Source of the DNA: Paenibacillus sp. JJ-100
GTDB taxonomy: Bacteria > Bacillota > Bacilli > Paenibacillales > Paenibacillaceae
Direction of reading: 5' to 3'
DNA: 64,000 bases
Assembly: GCF_948329825.1 (NCBI RefSeq)
Contig: NZ_CAOJCM010000008.1
Location: 62,001 to 126,000 of the forward strand
Made by a program: the position numbers and the translations under genes. Every line of letters begins with the position of its first letter. Within the stretch, counting starts at the first letter, position 1. Shown here piece after piece: positions 42,159 through 52,148 of the stretch. Under the pieces are notes generated by a model. That model was not told the DNA's origin. It made no database searches and saw only the letters and a program-made list of their open reading frames with translations.

Positions 42159-43298
42159 ATGCTTCGAGGATTTGAGCTTTTTCCTAAACGTTTCGGAATC
42201 TACCCCTACATCTGGATGATCTATTTAGCGATGCCTTTATACTACATGGCGGATGCTCGTGGACATGAACAATACATCGGGATTACTGCTTTTATAGTGT
42301 TTGTCCTGACTTATAGACAGTTGTATATGACAGCAGGCAGCCTTCTTTTTTCTTACTGGCTCGTTCTGCAAATGGGATGCGTTCTGATCCTCACCTTGGT
42401 TATTGATCTTAACATGTTTTTTCTTGGGTTTTTTACAGCCAATTTCATAGGATGGTACACCGAAAAACGAGTCTTTCAATTATTTTCATTCGCATTTGCT
42501 ATCATTCAGGCGTTTCCAATCGTTATGGCTGTAGCTTACAACCAGCTTAGCCCTCAGAAGCTATTGTTTTTCATCCCGTTTTATCTCATTATGTTGGTCT
42601 CTCCCTACGGCATTCGAACCATGTTGGATCGGCAACAATTAGAAGCTAGACTTGATGAGGCTCAGCAGCATATCGAAGAATTAATTAAACGTGAGGAACG
42701 CATGCGCATTGCCAGAGATTTGCATGATACGATGGGACACACTCTCTCATTAATTACGCTTAAGAGCGAGCTGGTGACAAAACTTATAACCAAAAATCCA
42801 GAACGAGCCATTCAGGAAGCTCGTGAGATTGAGCGCACCTCCCGCGCTGCCTTGCGGGAAGTGCGTCTGCTTGTCTCCGATATGCGAGCAATCAGCATTA
42901 TGGAAGCATTAGCAGATGCTCAGGAGATGCTGCGGAGCGCAAATGTTGATCTCCAGCTGGTTGCTCAGCAGGAGACCTGCAATGATGTTCCAGATCTGAC
43001 CCAGAACATGGTTAGCTTGTGTCTACTTGAAGCAGTGACTAATATTGTGAAGCACAGCCGGGCAACCCTGAGCCGTATTTTACTGGAGCGTAAAACAGAT
43101 GGAATGTATATTACAATTCAAGACAACGGTACGGGGATGCCAAAGGATTATTTTCCAGGTAACGGCCTAAAGGGCATGTCGGAACGGCTACATCTGATTG
43201 ACGGCTCCTTGGAGGTATACTCTGATACAACAGGTACACGGCTGGACCTTTTCTTCCCCATCGTCGCAACTGAACTTCAAGGAGGTGCATCCATGTGA
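42159..43298 (+). CDS. DesK-like sensor histidine kinase
   Basis: The 379-residue kinase has about five membrane segments in the first 150 residues and no large outside domain, so it probably senses the membrane itself or the exporter. The phospho-acceptor box is RIARDLHDTMGHTLSLI near residue 187, a HisKA_3-type site, and ATPase motifs follow (EAVTNIVKHS, DNGTGMPKDYFPGNGLKGMSERL). It overlaps the regulator gene by 4 bases. AGGAGG is 14 bases before the ATG, farther than usual. Confidence 0.92.
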   Translation: MLRGFELFPKRFGIYPYIWMIYLAMPLYYMADARGHEQYIGITAFIVFVLTYRQLYMTAGSLLFSYWLVLQMGCVLILTLVIDLNMFFLGFFTANFIGWYTEKRVFQLFSFAFAIIQAFPIVMAVAYNQLSPQKLLFFIPFYLIMLVSPYGIRTMLDRQQLEARLDEAQQHIEELIKREERMRIARDLHDTMGHTLSLITLKSELVTKLITKNPERAIQEAREIERTSRAALREVRLLVSDMRAISIMEALADAQEMLRSANVDLQLVAQQETCNDVPDLTQNMVSLCLLEAVTNIVKHSRATLSRILLERKTDGMYITIQDNGTGMPKDYFPGNGLKGMSERLHLIDGSLEVYSDTTGTRLDLFFPIVATELQGGASM

Positions 43299-43897
43299 TT
43301 CGTATATTGATCGCTGAAGATCAGCGTATGCTTCGGGGCGCTTTAGCCTCCCTGCTTGATCTAGAGGATGATTTTGAGGTCATTGGTGAAGCCGGGAACG
43401 GAGAGGAAGCCTTGAAACGTATCATCTCACTCCAACCCGACCTATGTCTGATGGACATTGAGATGCCTGTTATGAGCGGACTGGATGTTGCTGAACAAGT
43501 GCAGCAGCTTGGGCTAAACTGCCGGATAATGATCCTTACCACATTTGCTCGCCCGGGATTTCTGGAACGTGCTGTTCAGGCAGGTGTGCAAGGATATCTA
43601 CTCAAAGACGAACCTAGTGATCGTCTGGCTGAAGCCATCCGGCGTGTCATGAACGGAGGCCGTGAAGTATCACCAGAGCTTGTATTCGGTGCAGCCAGAT
43701 CGGTTAATCCACTCACAGAGCGAGAAAAAGAATTGCTGAAACTGGCAGCAACCGGCATGAGCACAAGCCATATGGCTGCGTCCCTACACCTGTCTTATGG
43801 AACGGTACGTAACTATCTGTCGGAGGCATTTGCCAAACTGAATGCAAAGAACCGGATAGAAGCTGTCTCCATCGCTGAGAAAAAGGGCTGGCTTTGA
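43295..43897 (+). CDS. NarL/DesR-type response regulator
   Basis: The 200-residue protein starts with a GTG that overlaps the kinase stop codon. The receiver domain has the acidic pair in IAEDQRML and phospho-acceptor Asp in LCLMDIEMPVMSGLD (near residue 54). The C-terminal LuxR-type helix-turn-helix is LTEREKELLKLAATGMSTSHMAASLHLSYGTVRNYLS. It pairs with the kinase and probably controls the exporter operon through the palindrome at 40342. Confidence 0.94.
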   Translation: MIRILIAEDQRMLRGALASLLDLEDDFEVIGEAGNGEEALKRIISLQPDLCLMDIEMPVMSGLDVAEQVQQLGLNCRIMILTTFARPGFLERAVQAGVQGYLLKDEPSDRLAEAIRRVMNGGREVSPELVFGAARSVNPLTEREKELLKLAATGMSTSHMAASLHLSYGTVRNYLSEAFAKLNAKNRIEAVSIAEKKGWL

Positions 43898-43970
43898 GCT
43901 CTGACCTCTGCTCTTGGACAATAAAACATCTGTAGCGGTGCCCATCACCTCAGAGGGGCGGGTACAGCAA

Positions 43971-44012
43971 AAAACGCCTTCCAGCAAACTACTGGAGGCG
44001 TTTATTCTTTTT
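43971..44012. terminator. Bidirectional terminator between convergent operons
   Basis: AAACGCCTTCCAG and CTGGAGGCGTTT pair with one bulge, with T-runs on the right side and A-runs on the left, fitting both the exporter operon and the convergent AI-2E gene. Confidence 0.85.
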
Positions 44013-44035
44013 TAACCATTCAATGAAAGATTAGA

Positions 44036-45067
44036 TCATAGCTTCGTCTCTACTCGCACAGGCTCGTCAGTTTTCTCCATCTTGTTCACATCTAGAATGT
44101 CCAGCATGAAGACAAAGATTGGAATACCAATGATCAATCCCCAGATTCCGAGGAAATGCTGCGATAGAATCAGCACGATAAAGGTGTAGAACATCGGCAA
44201 TTTGGTCTTGTGTGCCATCAGCTTTGGATTCAGGAAATACGTTTCCAGCGCATGAATAATGATGATCATAACGATTACAATGATGGCCATCTGTAGTCCA
44301 CCCATCTGATATCCGATCAGACAAAGTGGCACGAGGGAGATCATCACACCTGCAACAGGCACCAAACTGAGCAGGAAAACCATAATGGTCAGTGCAAACA
44401 GATAAGGGTAACCTAAGATCCATAGTCCCAACATGGTTAGTACCGTATTAAATACGGCGATCAGCAGCTGTGCTTCAATGACTTTACCAAAAGAAGATAC
44501 AAATTTGTCGCCCAAGTATGCTACTTCATTATAGAACCAGCCGATTTTGCTCGTTTTAAACTTAGACGTGAATTTGTAGATTTCTTTCTTCTGCAACAGG
44601 AAGAACAGGCTCAAAATAATAACCAACAGAATGAATTCCAACCATTTGCTCAAGGCGAAAATGTATTTCAATGCTTCGTTGGTGTAATTTTTAATGTCAA
44701 AGGATTGCAGGTAGCCTGCGATCTTGGAGGCAAAATTGTCACCATCGGCTGTGTCGAGGAACTTCATAATTTCATTCGTCAATTGCACAACCTGATCTAC
44801 AATCCGAGGAGAATATTTGGATATACCGAGTACAATCCCGGCGATCACAATCATATAAAGTAGAATGACTACGACTTTGTAATTGATTGGAAAAAATCGA
44901 TTCAACCCTCTAGTAATAAGATGCTGCAATCTGTTCATGACGTACGTCACCAAGAATAGCAGCAGAATCATATGGAGCATACTCCCCATACTGAACAAAA
45001 TTAAACAGAACAACAGCAGGATTAGAAAACGCCTCACTGTCACATTCTGCAACCACTCTTTTATCAT
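44036..45067 (-). CDS. AI-2E family membrane transporter
   Basis: The 343-residue protein has about eight membrane segments: paired helices at the N-terminus (FLILLLFCLILFSMGSMLHM), one near residue 150 (WLEFILLVIILSLFFLL), and a C-terminal group with SLVPVAGVMISLVPLCLIGY and a proline-glycine-rich reentrant region (FLGIWGLIIGIPIFVFMLDIL). This matches the AI-2E/UPF0118 permease family, whose members move very different substrates. The ATG at 45067 follows GGGGGAA; an earlier GTG at 45085 is possible. Confidence 0.85.
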   Translation of the reverse strand: MIKEWLQNVTVRRFLILLLFCLILFSMGSMLHMILLLFLVTYVMNRLQHLITRGLNRFFPINYKVVVILLYMIVIAGIVLGISKYSPRIVDQVVQLTNEIMKFLDTADGDNFASKIAGYLQSFDIKNYTNEALKYIFALSKWLEFILLVIILSLFFLLQKKEIYKFTSKFKTSKIGWFYNEVAYLGDKFVSSFGKVIEAQLLIAVFNTVLTMLGLWILGYPYLFALTIMVFLLSLVPVAGVMISLVPLCLIGYQMGGLQMAIIVIVMIIIIHALETYFLNPKLMAHKTKLPMFYTFIVLILSQHFLGIWGLIIGIPIFVFMLDILDVNKMEKTDEPVRVETKL

Positions 45068-45136
45068 TTCCCCCAACCTCTTCACCTCACAGCTAATATA
45101 CCCCTTATGTATACGAGATCACTTCCATCATCGTTT

Positions 45137-45164
45137 CAAAAAAAGAGAAGCCTTCCGGCTTCTC
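45137..45164 (-). terminator. trxB terminator
   Basis: GAGAAGCC and GGCTTCTC pair around TTCC, with a run of T on the minus strand. Confidence 0.85.
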
Positions 45165-45233
45165 TCACGTTTATGAGACTTCCCGTTGTCTCTTATAACT
45201 TACTTATTCTAATCCATAGGGCTATCATGCCTA

Positions 45234-46193
45234 TTACTTATCCAGTGTTTCGCTCCAGTCGTGGACGATGCTTCCCTCCAGGAACTTCTCACAATCCATC
45301 GCTGCCATACATCCTGATCCTGCTGCTGTAATGGCTTGACGGTACTTCGTATCCTGAACATCACCACATGCAAATACGCCTGGAATATTCGTTTCTGTTG
45401 TGCCTGGTTTAACGACAACATAACCATGCTCATCCAGCGTAATGGCATTTCCAAGGAAGCCAGTGTTCGGCGTGTGCCCGATGGCAACGAACACACCATC
45501 TGCCTCGATCAGCTCTTCTTGCCCCGTCTCATTGTTGCGCACCTTCAACCCTTTTACACCCATTGCGTCGGGTACAACTTCAAGCGGTGTGCGATTCAAG
45601 GCCCACTTCACCTTTTCGTTACTACGAGCACGATCCTGCATGATCTTGGATGCACGAAGCTCGTCCCGACGGTGAACCAGTGTAACCTCCGTGGCAAAAC
45701 GAGTCAAAAAGCTTGCTTCCTCCATCGCAGAGTCACCACCGCCGACCACCACAATCTTTTTGCCACGGAAGAAAAATCCGTCACATGTTGCACATGTGCT
45801 TACCCCACGACCAACGTTCTCCTGCTCTCCCGGAATACCGAGATAACGAGCCGAAGCACCTGTGGAGATGATGATGGAGTCTGCTTCCAGTTCGCCCATG
45901 CCCCCAACGGTGACTTTGAAAGGCTGCTTACTGAAATCAACTTCTTCCACCCAGCCATTCTTGAATTCAGCACCGAAACGCTCTGCTTGCTTACGCATGT
46001 TGTCCATCAGTTCAGGACCCAGGATACCTTGCGGGAAACCCGGGAAATTCTCAACGTCTGTTGTCGTTGTCAGTTGTCCGCCCGGTTGCAGACCTTCAAT
46101 CACCAGTGGATTCAGATTAGCACGAGCCAGATATATCGCTGCTGTCAGACCCGCAGGTCCGGTTCCGATCACAATCGTTCTGTATTTAGACAT
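45234..46193 (-). CDS. trxB: Thioredoxin-disulfide reductase
   Basis: The 319-residue flavoprotein uses NADPH to reduce thioredoxin. FAD motif IVIGTGPAGLTAAIYLARA is at the N-terminus, the redox pair Cys-Ala-Thr-Cys is in CATCDGFFF near residue 137, the NADPH motif VVVGGGDSAMEEA follows, and GVFACGDVQDTKYRQAITAAGSGCMAAMD is at the C-terminus. The ATG at 46193 has AAGGAGG before it, so a longer frame upstream is rejected. It follows the TPR gene by about 180 bases, as in other Bacillales. Confidence 0.97.
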   Translation of the reverse strand: MSKYRTIVIGTGPAGLTAAIYLARANLNPLVIEGLQPGGQLTTTTDVENFPGFPQGILGPELMDNMRKQAERFGAEFKNGWVEEVDFSKQPFKVTVGGMGELEADSIIISTGASARYLGIPGEQENVGRGVSTCATCDGFFFRGKKIVVVGGGDSAMEEASFLTRFATEVTLVHRRDELRASKIMQDRARSNEKVKWALNRTPLEVVPDAMGVKGLKVRNNETGQEELIEADGVFVAIGHTPNTGFLGNAITLDEHGYVVVKPGTTETNIPGVFACGDVQDTKYRQAITAAGSGCMAAMDCEKFLEGSIVHDWSETLDK

Positions 46194-46370
46194 GTAGATA
46201 CAGCCTCCTTCATCGGGTTGAGAATGTGTAATAGTCGCGAATAACTTGCAAAGATGATATCCTACAGACATTTTAGACCTATTCGTTAAGTTTACCCGTT
46301 TTCCCGGTTAATGTATCCTTCACTTCAGAACAACATTACATTTTTGCTTGTTCCATTCGTTTCACAAGAC

Positions 46371-48116
46371 TCAGCTGTAGCCTTTCGGCGGAGTTGTGCT
46401 ACAGATCTCAAGGAGCTGTCTGGCATATTTGCTAACAGTGGATGCGGATATACCATAACGTTCTGCAACACTTTGATACGTAACAGGTCGACTATGGTTC
46501 TTGGAAGCTAGGTATTCCAGTCCAGCAGCCCATCCTTCGATCTGCTTGGAACCTGACAACTCGGGATGAACCCTGGAAACATAATCTATCCAGATTCGTT
46601 CCATCTCTTGTTGCAGCTCTGCTCTGGCCTCCGACATCTGAAGCGCTCGATCTACGACGACCTGCCAGTGTGGGGCCTCCATTCTTGACAGATTTCCTCT
46701 ATTTAGGGCTTGATCCTTATTACGAATGGAATCTATATCCCCGCCAGAGAAAAGGTGGGACACGCTTGCTTCCTGCTCATAACCTTTAGCTATTTGCAGA
46801 TCACTTAAAACATGTTGTGCCGCGTTAACCAAGTCTGGATCTTCACCAGGCTCATTAATAAACGACTGTAGTGCCTGCCGAACCTCATAATCTCCAATCA
46901 TGCCGAGTGCATGAATAACCTGAAGCTTAGTTGCATGATCACCATGACGCAATGCCCAAAAAAACGAGGAACGAATTAATGGGTCATTTTTCATCTCGTC
47001 CGGAATGCCGTTCCCATAGTCCTCCCATTGCCTGAACTGCTCGTCAAAAGGAAGATGGTAATGATAACTCAGCTTACTCGGCTCCTGTAACCCTTGAAGC
47101 ACTTCCTCAAGATCGTCTAGATAATAGCTGGCCACTTCTGACCCGGGATCGAGCTTGTTGACGTAATGCCACAGTCGCTTCGCCATATCATAACGCTCTG
47201 TGTTGTACGCGGCCACTGCTGCATAATGTGCCAGAGCCGGATCACCAGCCGTCTCTTCATTCTTCAGCAACCGACGAAAATGGGTATAAGCGGCATCATG
47301 CTGACCCAGAATCCCCATCGTCGTCGCTAGCTTGTACACCTGTTCGTTCTGGTATGGCACAATCACACGTAATTTTTTGATCAGCATTAACACTTGGTCC
47401 GTCTGGTTCTCATTTTGATAAAAGATCGCCAGATTACAGAGTGCGTGGAGATTGCCGGGTTCCTGTTCCAGCACTTCAGCGATCGTCTCTTTTGCTTTGG
47501 TGAACAGTCCCATATAATAATAAGCGAGAGCCAGATTGTTACGGGCAGCGAAATAATCCGGATAATCGGGTGACATGCCTTCAAGCAACTCTGCGGCCTG
47601 GGCAAACTTCCCCTCTTCCAGCAATTCTCTTGCCTGATCGTGCTCTACGACACCTTTACGTGACTTGATTCGATTTAATTTGGCCGGACGATCCAACTCA
47701 TAATACAAAAGCTCCATCATCTCTTCGGCCTCTGTCATGAACTGCCCCTGCGAGTCTTCCTCCAGATAGGTCACCAGTGCACGCTCGGCTTCCTCAAATT
47801 GATCCATGTTGGCAAAATTGTTCGCCATATAGAAATAACATTCCGTCATGGACGGGTCAATCACATCCAGCACATGAGCCAGAATAGAGTTGGAAGCTTC
47901 ATAGTCACCCTTCTCTGATAATATACCCGCCATATTACAATGATTCACCGGATTTTCCGGCTCGTATTCAACAGCTTTACGAAAATATTTCAATGCCTTG
48001 TCGACATGATTACGGTCCAGCGAGCGGACAGCTCTTTCAAAAAAGAAAGAAGCATCCAAGTGAATCGGTATAATATTGGCAAGGTGATCCTCGGTCCGCA
48101 CTAGCTTGCCCTTCAT
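46371..48116 (-). CDS. Tetratricopeptide-repeat protein with C-terminal helix-turn-helix
   Basis: The 581-residue protein carries several TPR units from about residue 25 to 290 (AVRSLDRNHVDKALKYFRKAVEYEPENPVNHCNMAGIL, LALAYYYMGLFTKAKETIAEVLEQEPGNLHAL), a HEAT-like helical middle, and a C-terminal segment TYQSVAERYGISASTVSKYARQLLEI that looks like a helix-turn-helix. It is probably the counterpart of Bacillus YvcD, which also lies next to trxB. GAGGAGG is 11 bases before the ATG at 48116. It likely acts as a protein-binding or DNA-binding adapter; the partner is not known. Confidence 0.85.
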   Translation of the reverse strand: MKGKLVRTEDHLANIIPIHLDASFFFERAVRSLDRNHVDKALKYFRKAVEYEPENPVNHCNMAGILSEKGDYEASNSILAHVLDVIDPSMTECYFYMANNFANMDQFEEAERALVTYLEEDSQGQFMTEAEEMMELLYYELDRPAKLNRIKSRKGVVEHDQARELLEEGKFAQAAELLEGMSPDYPDYFAARNNLALAYYYMGLFTKAKETIAEVLEQEPGNLHALCNLAIFYQNENQTDQVLMLIKKLRVIVPYQNEQVYKLATTMGILGQHDAAYTHFRRLLKNEETAGDPALAHYAAVAAYNTERYDMAKRLWHYVNKLDPGSEVASYYLDDLEEVLQGLQEPSKLSYHYHLPFDEQFRQWEDYGNGIPDEMKNDPLIRSSFFWALRHGDHATKLQVIHALGMIGDYEVRQALQSFINEPGEDPDLVNAAQHVLSDLQIAKGYEQEASVSHLFSGGDIDSIRNKDQALNRGNLSRMEAPHWQVVVDRALQMSEARAELQQEMERIWIDYVSRVHPELSGSKQIEGWAAGLEYLASKNHSRPVTYQSVAERYGISASTVSKYARQLLEICSTTPPKGYS

Positions 48117-48227
48117 CTTCCAAGGCACCTCCTCTTTGCTTTCATTCATACTCTTCAGTATACCACATCTTTATACTCTCTTTGCTATATGTAGTTTCAT
48201 GTCATTCATGAAAAAAATACAAAAAAA

Positions 48228-48264
48228 GATGGCATTTCATCCCGGTTATGAATGAAATGCCATC
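48228..48264 (-). terminator. Terminator of the 54.7-48.3 kb sugar operon
   Basis: GATGGCATTTCAT and ATGAAATGCCATC form a 13-base perfect stem, followed by seven T on the minus strand. Confidence 0.92.
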
Positions 48265-48318
48265 CGTATCGAACATTCTGTACTATTTCACTCCATCCAT
48301 TAGAGGATTGAAATTCAA

Positions 48319-50067
48319 TCATTTTTTTGCAAGTGATGGAGACAGGGTTATCTCTATTGTTTTATCAAATGGAGTCATAAAATTAACAAGGACAACCTTG
48401 CAATTATCAGGCATTTTGGCCTCACGCACCGTTGCCGCCAGATGTCCCATTTCTCCTCCATCCATCTCAAGCCAGTCTTCTCCACATGTGTAACGAAGCT
48501 TGCCACTTCTCCACATAATACTTCCATCCCTGGTCTCGATACCATCCTCACAGCTAAGCTCTCCTTCGTTACCAAACACAAAGGATAACTGCATCATGAT
48601 GTCCTGTGGTTCCTCACCAGTCAGATGCATCACCCAGCCGCTATCTGTCTGAAGTACCTCAGCACCAACACGGAATGTCTGCTCATGTGTAAGTGTTCGA
48701 GTCTGATGTGGAAGCAAATACCACGGACTGATTGATGAGGATGCTGTAGCAGGTAAATCAGCCGAAGGTACAGGGCCGTAATAACCTTTCTTCTGTTCTC
48801 CGGTCAGTCGATATCCCTCAGACAATTTAATCATACTTTGCATGGGGATATACCCAGGGTTGAAGTAGGAAGCCAACTGCACGGCAAGCAGACGCACTTT
48901 ACCGTGACGGAGTGCAAAAAATGGCGGCACCTCTGTCATAATGGTCACGCTAGTCTCGCCATCACGGATTCGGGCAACAGGGGCACCAAAATCCGTATGC
49001 ATTCGGCTATGCGTGATTCGCCCATGGTGACCCACATTCTCCATCTGGTTCACATAATTTCCCCGTACAAAGTGCTCATTCAACATAACTTCATATTGCT
49101 CCGGAAGGGCATACGCTGTCTCGCTTGTCTGTTGAAGCTCAGGTTCCAGCAGCAATCGAACCAGAGTATTAACCGAACACACGCCAGGATCTGTTAGTGC
49201 CTTTTCTGCCCATGCAGCCATCCCTGCAAAAACGGGGTCTTCATCCAATGTAGCCAGAATGGCATAGGGTAAGTAATACGAAGACAAGTCATGTATACTG
49301 CCCAGATCCTGACGACCAGAATAATCCGTCACAATCTCACCGGTGGGGTGCACGAGATACACCATCATCCGAAGGTTCTGACGAACAGGATCGAGCAGTT
49401 CAGGCCGATCCAGCAGACGCGCTGCATGAATTAGCATGATGTCACTCACCGCATTGTAGATTCCATTGCTGCGCTCTGTCCACTCCCCATCTGGCGTAAT
49501 ATCTATCCCTTCTGCCAGCCACTGCTCGGCGCGCTGTACTGCCTCTTCTATACCGAATATCTCATGGAGGAAACCAAGTGCCGCACACAATACCCAGCGG
49601 TGGTTTGGTGTATGGCAGCCTCCAGTTAACATCACCGGGATGGTTCTCTCCAGGAACAAACGCATATTATCTAGTACGGGCTTGAGCGGAGGCCATTCCT
49701 GCCGATTCAGAAGCTGATACAACTGCGAATACCCTACAACAACAAATGCAGTATCAGGTGGAGAATGATAATTGGTCCAGCCGGGTGATATAGAGCCATC
49801 ATCATGCTGCTGACGCAACACAAACTCACTCGCTAACCGAAGTCGCTCTAACAAAGCTTCATTCCGATAGTATTTAGAATCAGGATTAGAGAGAGCGGCT
49901 CCCCAGAAACACATCTCTGTTGGTGTTCCAGTCGTATGATTGACCCACGCCACCCCGGTATAAGGATCAATCGTCCCACCAAAGTAGCGATTATCCGGAT
50001 CTAACATCTGTCGGTTCATCCCTTGTTCTGCTGCTCTGTCGTTGCTCTCTACCAGCTGTCTATACAT
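48319..50067 (-). CDS. Unrecognised 582-residue protein, possibly carbohydrate-active
   Basis: I do not recognise the family with confidence. The protein is cytoplasmic, with no signal peptide. The N-terminal two thirds are helical with many Trp and His residues (SPGWTNYHSPPDTAFVVVGYSQLYQL, GGCHTPNHRWVLCAALGFLHEI, WTERSNGIYNAVSDIMLIHAARLL), the look of an alpha/alpha-barrel glycoside hydrolase or polysaccharide lyase. The last third is beta-rich, as in heparinase II/III-like enzymes. It is the last gene of a sugar-import operon with an isomerase, so processing of the imported sugar is plausible. GAGGGGGG lies before the ATG at 50067; an in-frame ATG at 50112 has none. Confidence 0.65.
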   Translation of the reverse strand: MYRQLVESNDRAAEQGMNRQMLDPDNRYFGGTIDPYTGVAWVNHTTGTPTEMCFWGAALSNPDSKYYRNEALLERLRLASEFVLRQQHDDGSISPGWTNYHSPPDTAFVVVGYSQLYQLLNRQEWPPLKPVLDNMRLFLERTIPVMLTGGCHTPNHRWVLCAALGFLHEIFGIEEAVQRAEQWLAEGIDITPDGEWTERSNGIYNAVSDIMLIHAARLLDRPELLDPVRQNLRMMVYLVHPTGEIVTDYSGRQDLGSIHDLSSYYLPYAILATLDEDPVFAGMAAWAEKALTDPGVCSVNTLVRLLLEPELQQTSETAYALPEQYEVMLNEHFVRGNYVNQMENVGHHGRITHSRMHTDFGAPVARIRDGETSVTIMTEVPPFFALRHGKVRLLAVQLASYFNPGYIPMQSMIKLSEGYRLTGEQKKGYYGPVPSADLPATASSSISPWYLLPHQTRTLTHEQTFRVGAEVLQTDSGWVMHLTGEEPQDIMMQLSFVFGNEGELSCEDGIETRDGSIMWRSGKLRYTCGEDWLEMDGGEMGHLAATVREAKMPDNCKVVLVNFMTPFDKTIEITLSPSLAKK

Positions 50068-50191
50068 CTGCAGTCCCCCCTCTGTGCAATTGTTCTGCAA
50101 TACTCCTGTCAATTGACCTGCTAAAAAGATAAGATCAGAAGGCTATGCGCTTCAAAAAGGCCTAGCCAACCGATCTGATTCATCCTCTAAA

Positions 50192-51145
50192 CTATCCTTC
50201 TAAATCTGCAAGCTTCTGCATCAACAGATGATGACTCTCGTGGATTGCTCCCGGCTCACAGGCCGATTTCAGCTCATACACCTTCACTTGTGCCTTACGA
50301 ATCATAGGAAGGTATGCATCATAGAAGTGCATATCCTTACTGTGAACGTACGGACACCAGTGATCAGACAGCCCCAGCGTTTCATGGATATGAACACCAA
50401 CGATATCATCCATCAATCCCTGCATCTCACCTACACTGTCATACAGTCCCAATCGATCCATCATGATCGCATGACCCGTATCGTACCAGATGCCCACAGG
50501 CGCCCCTTTAAGAGCTTGAATGATCATCTTCGCTTCAGCAAGAGTAGGAATCTGTTGCGGTCTGGAGCGGGTCTCGATTCCAAAACGGACGTCCAGTCCC
50601 TTGGATAACGCCCGGTTGCAAACTTCATCCAGACTGATGATAATTTTCTCAATATACCCTGCACTCAGGGCTTCGCGCCGTTCCATTAACTCCGACCATT
50701 TGCTTCGGTATTGCGCTGAATCTGTTCCTTCCTCTCGATATAGCTTCTCCAGGTCCTTGCTGATATCATATGGGAAAGGCACCTCACCTGGATGTACCAC
50801 GACCGCTTCTGCTCCATATCGATGTGCATACTCAGCCGATCCAACCAACAGATCAATGGCTCGCTTACGCTTCGCTTCATCCTCAAAGCCTAGCAATACA
50901 GAGTCCGTTCCGTAATCGGGGTCAGGATTATGAGGAAATGTGTTGTGTACACTGGATACCCCGATCTCTCCACGTTCGATCATCGGCTCAATTGTAGTAA
51001 GCATATCCTTCGTTACGTTGTAATTAAGCTCTACCCGGCGAAAACCAAGCTCTGTGATCTCTCGAATCATGTCTTCTCCTACAGGATGTCTCCTGATGTT
51101 CCAACATGTCGAGAATGAGTATTCTCCCTTGCCATTTCCCTGCAT
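50192..51145 (-). CDS. Sugar phosphate isomerase/epimerase-like TIM-barrel protein
   Basis: The 317-residue protein belongs to the AP-endonuclease-2/xylose-isomerase-like barrel group. Metal-binding residues sit at the strand ends: GAEAVVVHPGEVPF, RFGIETRSRPQQIP, IWYDTGHA and VGVHIHETLGLSDHWCPY. Such enzymes isomerise or epimerise sugars or sugar acids. AGAAGGA precedes the ATG. Co-transcription with the ABC genes suggests it acts on a product of the transported compound. Confidence 0.82.
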   Translation of the reverse strand: MQGNGKGEYSFSTCWNIRRHPVGEDMIREITELGFRRVELNYNVTKDMLTTIEPMIERGEIGVSSVHNTFPHNPDPDYGTDSVLLGFEDEAKRKRAIDLLVGSAEYAHRYGAEAVVVHPGEVPFPYDISKDLEKLYREEGTDSAQYRSKWSELMERREALSAGYIEKIIISLDEVCNRALSKGLDVRFGIETRSRPQQIPTLAEAKMIIQALKGAPVGIWYDTGHAIMMDRLGLYDSVGEMQGLMDDIVGVHIHETLGLSDHWCPYVHSKDMHFYDAYLPMIRKAQVKVYELKSACEPGAIHESHHLLMQKLADLEG

Positions 51146-51200
51146 ATAACATTCCTTCTCCTTCCCCGATTGTGATGTTTTCGTATATGGGGACTACGAA

Positions 51201-52073
51201 TTAACCTTTAACAGCCCCTTGCATTGCGCCACTCACAAAATACTTTTGCAACCATGGGTATACGAGCAGGATTGGTACTGTTGCAAAGACAACTGTAGCT
51301 GCCTTAAGGCTCTCTGGTGTTAATCTTGTACGGTTTGCACCCTCTAGCAATGTGAGCTCACTCACCATGTTGTTCTGTACCATCTGATAAAGCTTCAGCT
51401 GCAGTGGATATAATTTCGGATCGTTAATGTACATCAGTGAATCCTGGAAGCCATTCCAACGTCCGACCGCATAAAACAGAGACAGTGTAGCAAGCACAGG
51501 CAAAGATAGTGGCAAAATAATTTTAAAGAGTGTGTGCACATGAGAGCTTCCGTCAATTTCGGCAGACTCTTCCAAGCTATCCGGGATTCCACGGAAGAAG
51601 GAGATTAGGATAATCAGGTTAAATGGACTCACCAACCCGGGTAGAATGAGTGCCCATACCGAGTTAAGCAAATGGAGATCACGAATCAACAAATACTCAG
51701 GAATAATACCACCACTGAAGAACATCGTAATGATAATGATGTACATAAACAGCTTGCGACCTTTTAATTTTTTCTTCGTCAATGGGTATGCTGCGGCAAT
51801 GGTAAACAACATACAGAGTAACGTCGTTACAATCGTTAGAATCGTTGTGAATCCTAAGGAATAAATCATGGAACTATCTGAAAATACTTGACCATATGCA
51901 TCCCAAGTGAACTCTTTTGGGAAGATCGTTACTTCACCTGATGTAATGGCCCGGTTCGAGCTCATGGATATGGCAATAGTGTGCAGAAACGGAGCAAGAC
52001 AGAATATGACAAACAAAGAAATAAAGGTGATATTAACAATATCGAAAATTCGGTTCGAGGTGCGGTCACTCAT
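51201..52073 (-). CDS. Carbohydrate ABC transporter permease (LplC-like)
   Basis: The 290-residue protein has six membrane segments and the EAA loop (ESAEIDGSSHVHTLFKIILPLSLPVLATL, near residue 190) that contacts the ATPase. The C-terminal VYPWLQKYFVSGAMQGAVKG is typical of LplC/YtcP permeases. It pairs with the permease upstream (gap about 75 bases). No ATPase gene is in the operon, as usual for these systems, which share a general MsmX-type ATPase. Confidence 0.95.
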   Translation of the reverse strand: MSDRTSNRIFDIVNITFISLFVIFCLAPFLHTIAISMSSNRAITSGEVTIFPKEFTWDAYGQVFSDSSMIYSLGFTTILTIVTTLLCMLFTIAAAYPLTKKKLKGRKLFMYIIIITMFFSGGIIPEYLLIRDLHLLNSVWALILPGLVSPFNLIILISFFRGIPDSLEESAEIDGSSHVHTLFKIILPLSLPVLATLSLFYAVGRWNGFQDSLMYINDPKLYPLQLKLYQMVQNNMVSELTLLEGANRTRLTPESLKAATVVFATVPILLVYPWLQKYFVSGAMQGAVKG

Positions 52074-52148
52074 CTGCGCACAACTCCTTTACTGATGATC
52101 TATACGTGCAACAAGTCTATTGGCGCGCACTTCATTATTTTTCCTGGA

